Shown piece by piece: positions 45,339 through 49,627 of a stretch of 49,627 nucleotides of DNA (within the stretch, counting starts at the first letter, position 1; the number at the start of each line of letters is the position of its first letter). This DNA comes from Patescibacteria group bacterium (lineage in GTDB: Bacteria; Patescibacteriota; Microgenomatia; UBA10105; UBA927), in NCBI GenBank assembly GCA_018821245.1, contig JAHJMO010000002.1, positions 73,231 through 122,857 on the forward strand, written 5' to 3'. The position numbers and the translations under genes were made by a program. Below the pieces are notes generated by a model that worked only from the letters and a program-made list of their open reading frames with translations, was not told the origin of the DNA and did no database searches.

Positions 45339-46490
45339 TTATTCCTTTTTATCGGCGCTTGCTACGGTTTCGGCAATGGTAATCGTTTCCGGCTGCTTTT
45401 CTTTCTGAAGTTTTGCTTTTTTTGGAGACGCCTTTTTTGATTTCTTCCCCTTTTTCCCGGCAGATACGCTTCCCTGATTACCCGAAGACGGTGCAACCGT
45501 AGTTTTTTGCGCTGATTCTGCCTCTTTTCCCTCCTTAGCACGGATATCTATTTTCCACCCTGTTACCTTTGCCGCCAGCCGAACATTTTGTCCTTCTCTA
45601 CCGATAGCAAGCGACAGCTGATCCTCGGCAATCGATACAACCGCAGATTTTTTGACAGTATCCAAAGAAACGTCCATGTCTTTGGCAGGGGCAAGAGCCG
45701 CGGTAATAAACTGCTTTATATCGTCGCTCCATTGGATAATATCGACTTTCTCATTTCCCCCAAGCTCATTAATGACAGCCTGTACCCGAACGCCTTTCTG
45801 CCCTACGCATGATCCCACAGGATCCACACCTGATTGGTTAGAATAGACAGCTACCTTTGTGCGCCCTCCGGCTTCCCTGGCCACAATCCGAAGCTCCACG
45901 GAGGCTTGAGCAACTTCCGGTACTTCACGACGAAACAATCCTTCAACAAGGCCTTTATGTGCTCTGGATACTACGATCTCGTTGCCCCGAGCTGTTTCAC
46001 GAATTCCTTCAATATAAAACGTCAGACGCTGATTCAGGTGATACCGTTCGCCTTGGCTCTGCTCCTGCGACGGCATGACCGCTTGAGTTCGCCCTATGTC
46101 GACGATAATGTTCGGACCATCAAACCGCAAAACCATGCCCGGTATGATGCTTCCGATTTTATTTTGATAATCCGCAAGCACTGCCTGTTTTTCTGCTTCA
46201 CGAATTCTCTGCAGGATAACTTGTTTAGCAGTTTGAGCGGCAATGCGTCCAAACCCGGGGGGCGTGACGTCTTTGCCGTCTTTGAATATCTTCGCTTCTC
46301 CGCTATCTGAATCCACTTCGACTATCAACATGGGGAGCTCATCGGCACCGTAATCTTTGCGATATGCAGCCAAAATAGCAGCTTTTATGGTCTCAAGAAT
46401 CACAGAGGGATCCAACCCCCGTTCGGTGGCTACCTGGTTTAACGCTAGTGCAAATTCGCTTCGTACTATTGCAGGCATGTTAGTATCCAC
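45339..46490 (-). CDS. nusA: transcription termination/antitermination factor NusA
   Basis: S1 and KH domains (DPVGSCVGQKGVRVQAVINELGGNEKVDIIQW; LAIGREGQNVRLAAKVTGWKIDI). Confidence 0.96.
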   Translation of the reverse strand: MDTNMPAIVRSEFALALNQVATERGLDPSVILETIKAAILAAYRKDYGADELPMLIVEVDSDSGEAKIFKDGKDVTPPGFGRIAAQTAKQVILQRIREAEKQAVLADYQNKIGSIIPGMVLRFDGPNIIVDIGRTQAVMPSQEQSQGERYHLNQRLTFYIEGIRETARGNEIVVSRAHKGLVEGLFRREVPEVAQASVELRIVAREAGGRTKVAVYSNQSGVDPVGSCVGQKGVRVQAVINELGGNEKVDIIQWSDDIKQFITAALAPAKDMDVSLDTVKKSAVVSIAEDQLSLAIGREGQNVRLAAKVTGWKIDIRAKEGKEAESAQKTTVAPSSGNQGSVSAGKKGKKSKKASPKKAKLQKEKQPETITIAETVASADKKE

Positions 46491-46495
46491 ATGCT

Positions 46496-46516
46496 GATTT
46501 GCTTCTTAAGCAAATC
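46496..46516. repeat. hairpin immediately upstream of nusA
   Basis: gatttgctt-ctt-aagcaaatc, perfect 9-bp stem. Confidence 0.8.
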
Positions 46517-46532
46517 GCATAGTGGTCTCTAC

Positions 46533-46581
46533 ACCCGCCGCTAACGCGCTTCCGCCAGCTGGCGGATAAGTCGCGGCGGGT
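46533..46581. repeat. nested REP-like palindrome
   Basis: Outer arms acccgccgc/gcggcgggt (46533-46541, 46573-46581) enclose tccgccagctggcgga (46551-46566). Confidence 0.8.
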
Positions 46582-46593
46582 ATTAACTTTTTA

Positions 46594-46617
46594 TAAAAAA
46601 AGGCGGGTCTCCCCACC
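46594..46617 (-). terminator. intrinsic terminator downstream of dnaJ
   Basis: Minus strand GGTGGG-GAGA-CCCGCC followed by TTTTTTT. Confidence 0.75.
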
Positions 46618-46658
46618 TCGTCAAACAAACCGTATGTATTATATATCTCCAGCTGCTT

Positions 46659-47621
46659 TTAGTCAATGCGGCTAAGTTCCTCCAGTAATTCTTTTTGGCG
46701 CCGGTTTAATCTCGTTGGCACGCGAAGAGTAATTCTGACATACTCATCTCCCCGGCTTGCCTCGCTGCGAAACAGACCGCCTCCGCGCACATGGGGCGCC
46801 CCTTTTCCGCGCAAGCGGATAGATGTACCCGATTGAGTACCGGGCTGAATACGTATCTTGATCGGCCCGTCAATTGTGGGCACTTCGATAACGGTTCCCA
46901 AGGCAGCCTGGGTGAAGGTAATTTCTTTCTCAAGAAAAATATCGTCGTCCTCCCGCTGAAACTCACGGCTTGGCCGGACGGAAATGACGATATCAAAATC
47001 ATCAAACCGGATCCGTGACCCGCTTTCCACGCCTGCCGGGATTTTAATGGTTTTTCTCGCCGTTCCTTCTCCTGCCCTTCCCCTCGGCAGATGGACTTCT
47101 TTTGTCGTGCCTTTCACCGCCTCCATAAAGTCGATCGTAATTTCGTATGCTTCCCGCCTCCTCGCCCCACGGGGAGAAAATCCGCCGCCGAAGAATTGTT
47201 CAAAAATTTCAAAAGGATCAAATACGTCTCCGAAGCCACCAAAAGGTGAAGCCCCGCCCGAAGCACCGGTTGAGTAAGAATAGGTAAACGGCCCCTGGCG
47301 ATATGTTCCTCCGAAAGGCCCTTCAGCGCCGCGCGCGCCGAAGCCCCCGCCGGGGGCGAAGGCGGCGTAACCGAACTGATCGTACGCACTGCGTTTATCG
47401 GTGTTAGAAAGCACCGCATACGCCTCATTAATTTCCTTAAACTTTTCATTGGCGTTCGGCGCCTTATTGCGGTCAGGATGCCACTCGAGAGCAAGCTTCC
47501 GGTATGCTTTTTTGATATCGGCAAGCAGTGCAGTTTTCGTAACTCCCAATACCTCGTAATAATCACGTTTTGTAGCCATAAATGAAGGCGCGGGGAGGCG
47601 TTCCTTTTCGAGCACCGTCAC
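46659..47621 (-). CDS. DnaJ/CbpA-type J-domain co-chaperone without zinc-finger region
   Basis: [35 protein letters not shown] region; CTD; no CxxCxGxG repeats. Likely start ATG 47579. Confidence 0.93.
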   Translation of the reverse strand: MTVLEKERLPAPSFMATKRDYYEVLGVTKTALLADIKKAYRKLALEWHPDRNKAPNANEKFKEINEAYAVLSNTDKRSAYDQFGYAAFAPGGGFGARGAEGPFGGTYRQGPFTYSYSTGASGGASPFGGFGDVFDPFEIFEQFFGGGFSPRGARRREAYEITIDFMEAVKGTTKEVHLPRGRAGEGTARKTIKIPAGVESGSRIRFDDFDIVISVRPSREFQREDDDIFLEKEITFTQAALGTVIEVPTIDGPIKIRIQPGTQSGTSIRLRGKGAPHVRGGGLFRSEASRGDEYVRITLRVPTRLNRRQKELLEELSRID

Positions 47622-47716
47622 GCAGGGTATGAATCAATTGAACACACTATACCTATGTTGCTTGACGGATGCGCAGCAAAAGGAATGCCGACCTCAGCGC
47701 CTCGCGCATATATTGA

Positions 47717-49591
47717 TTAGCTTACCACTTCTCCCTCTTCTACCTTCTTCTCATCTTTTTTCTCTTCTGCTTTTGGCTCTTCAGCCGGCGGCGTTTGTCC
47801 CTGCGAATACATCGACGCTCCCACCTTCTGCACCGCGTCGGATAGCTCGCTGGTTTTGGCCTCAAGATCCTCCTTGGTGCCGCTCTCGAGAATGTCTTTA
47901 AGCGCTTTGATTTTCTCTTCTACAGCTTTTTTGTCCTCGTCGTTTGCTTTGCTGCCTGCATCTTTGAGCGTCTTTTCGGCCACGTAGATTATGTTGTCCG
48001 CTTTATTTCTTACCTCGATCTTCTCTTTCCTGTCCAAGTCTTCCGCTGCATGTGCTTCTGCCTCTTTCTGCATCTTCTCGACTTCATCTTTCGAAAGACC
48101 TGTTGAACCGGTTATGGTTATCTTGGACTCTTTGCCGCTTGCTTTGTCTTTGGCAGAAACATTGAGAATGCCCGAGGCATCTATGTCAAACGAAACCTCA
48201 ACCTGCGGCACGCCGCGGGGGGCTGCCGGAATTCCGGAAAGCACAAAACGCCCAAGCGACTTATTGTCGCCAGCCATCGGCCGTTCCCCTTGCAAAACAT
48301 TGATCTCAACGGATGTCTGATTGTCCGCGGCTGTCGAGAAAATCTCGCTTTTTGTCGTAGGGATCGTCGTGTTTCTGGCAATCAAGGGTGTTGACACTCC
48401 TCCAAGTGTTTCTACTCCCAATGTCAATGGCGTCACGTCCAAAAGCACAACGTCCTTTACGTCCCCGGCAAGAACGCCTGCCTGTACCGCAGCACCAACA
48501 GCTACCACTTCATCTGGATTTACCGACCGGTTGAGGTCTTTCCCGAAAAAGCTCTTCATTGTTTCGATAACCTTGGGCATCCGCGTCATACCACCGACCA
48601 TGATGATTTCGTTCACGTCCGACGTTTTTATCTTCGCGTCTGCCAGGCATTTTTTGACAGGCTCGATCGTCCGTTTGATCAAATCGTCAACAATCGACTC
48701 AAGTTTTGCCCGAGACAATTTCATCACCAGGTGAAGCGGCCCATCCTTCCCCTGTGTGATGAACGGAAGGTTCAACTCGGCCTGAACCGATGAAGAAAGC
48801 TCTATCTTGGCTTTTTCTGCTGCATCGCGGAGCCTCTGGAGCGCTTGAGCATCTTTGCGAAGGTCTATTGCATGCTCCTTTTTGAATTCGTCGGCAATAT
48901 AATCCACGATGACCTTATCAAAATCATCACCGCCTAAGTGTGTGTCACCATTGGTGGCCTTCACCTCATATACTCCCTCGCCCAATTCCAAGATGGATAT
49001 GTCAAACGTGCCGCCGCCCAAATCGTACACCGCTATCGTATGCGCATTTTTCTTCTCCAGCCCATACGCAAGCGCCGCGGCTGTGGGCTCGTTTATGATA
49101 CGCATAACCTCCAGTCCTGCAATTTCGCCTGCCTGTTTGGTCGCCTGGCGCTGACTGTCGTCAAAATACGCAGGGACAGTAATCACCGCTTGCTTCACTG
49201 TCCCGCCCAGATAATGCTCAGCATCTGCTTTTATCTTCGACAGGATCTTTGCTGAAATTTCCTGAGGCGTAAACTGCCGGCCTTCCACCTCAATGACAGC
49301 CATGTCACTCTTCCCGGCTTTTATAGCGTAAGGAAGCCATTTTATGTCGCCTTGAACACTCTTGTCGCTGTATTTTCTCCCCATGAGACGCTTGACAGAA
49401 AAGACGGTTGATTTAGGATTGAGAACCATCTGGTGTTTTGCAACATCTCCAACGATGTTTTTCACCGGATCTACGACAGAAGGTATGACGTTTCTCCCCT
49501 CTGCGGAGTAAATGACTTTTGGCGCCCCTCCTTCCATGACAGATACGCAGGAGTTGGTTGTACCCAGATCAATGCCGATTATTTTGCTCAT
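47717..49591 (-). CDS. dnaK: molecular chaperone DnaK
   Basis: [22 protein letters not shown]...[15 protein letters not shown]. Confidence 0.98.
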   Translation of the reverse strand: MSKIIGIDLGTTNSCVSVMEGGAPKVIYSAEGRNVIPSVVDPVKNIVGDVAKHQMVLNPKSTVFSVKRLMGRKYSDKSVQGDIKWLPYAIKAGKSDMAVIEVEGRQFTPQEISAKILSKIKADAEHYLGGTVKQAVITVPAYFDDSQRQATKQAGEIAGLEVMRIINEPTAAALAYGLEKKNAHTIAVYDLGGGTFDISILELGEGVYEVKATNGDTHLGGDDFDKVIVDYIADEFKKEHAIDLRKDAQALQRLRDAAEKAKIELSSSVQAELNLPFITQGKDGPLHLVMKLSRAKLESIVDDLIKRTIEPVKKCLADAKIKTSDVNEIIMVGGMTRMPKVIETMKSFFGKDLNRSVNPDEVVAVGAAVQAGVLAGDVKDVVLLDVTPLTLGVETLGGVSTPLIARNTTIPTTKSEIFSTAADNQTSVEINVLQGERPMAGDNKSLGRFVLSGIPAAPRGVPQVEVSFDIDASGILNVSAKDKASGKESKITITGSTGLSKDEVEKMQKEAEAHAAEDLDRKEKIEVRNKADNIIYVAEKTLKDAGSKANDEDKKAVEEKIKALKDILESGTKEDLEAKTSELSDAVQKVGASMYSQGQTPPAEEPKAEEKKDEKKVEEGEVVS

Positions 49592-49627
49592 AATGTCCTC
49601 CTATATTTAATAATAATTTGTATAAAT

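Overview
Annotated by eye from the sequence and the supplied ORF track; no searches were run. The gene content suggests a Patescibacteria/CPR-like genome (inference): short IF-2, short AlaRS, a Lon-like ATPase with no protease domain, an AMP/thymidine phosphorylase, and REP-like palindromes inside genes. Housekeeping blocks lie on the minus strand: rpoC (3' end outside the window)-rpoB; mltG, deoA-like, sortase, PilM/baseplate-J-like, alaS, truB; rodZ-like, ftsK, rnj, Lon-like AAA, pnp, rpsO, DHH-like, infB, nusA; dnaJ/cbpA, dnaK. Accessory content includes a ~1.27 kb insertion sequence abutting the rpoB promoter, a frame-disrupted Fe-hydrogenase-like gene coupled to an ECF-S-like membrane gene, and a repeat-rich island at about 14.8-21.3 kb. 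The island holds a membrane PaaX/Cas2-like gene, a membrane Mrr-like nuclease, a trypsin-like protease, an HTH-PIN pair, a pRiA4b ORF3-like gene and gene remnants. A Phd/RelE toxin-antitoxin pair lies at 31.5 kb. Strongest leads: (1) the PaaX/Cas2-like gene bracketed by two 36-bp palindromic repeats inside an outer 16-bp direct repeat; (2) a 41-codon, 13-Cys metallothionein-like mini-gene absent from the ORF track, with an in-frame UGA where a Cys codon would fit; (3) three 27-bp hairpin repeats partitioning the island; (4) poly-A frameshifts in two genes, both repaired by removing one A; (5) apparently leaderless toxin-antitoxin-type operons; (6) an attenuator-like hairpin in the rpoB leader next to the IS.
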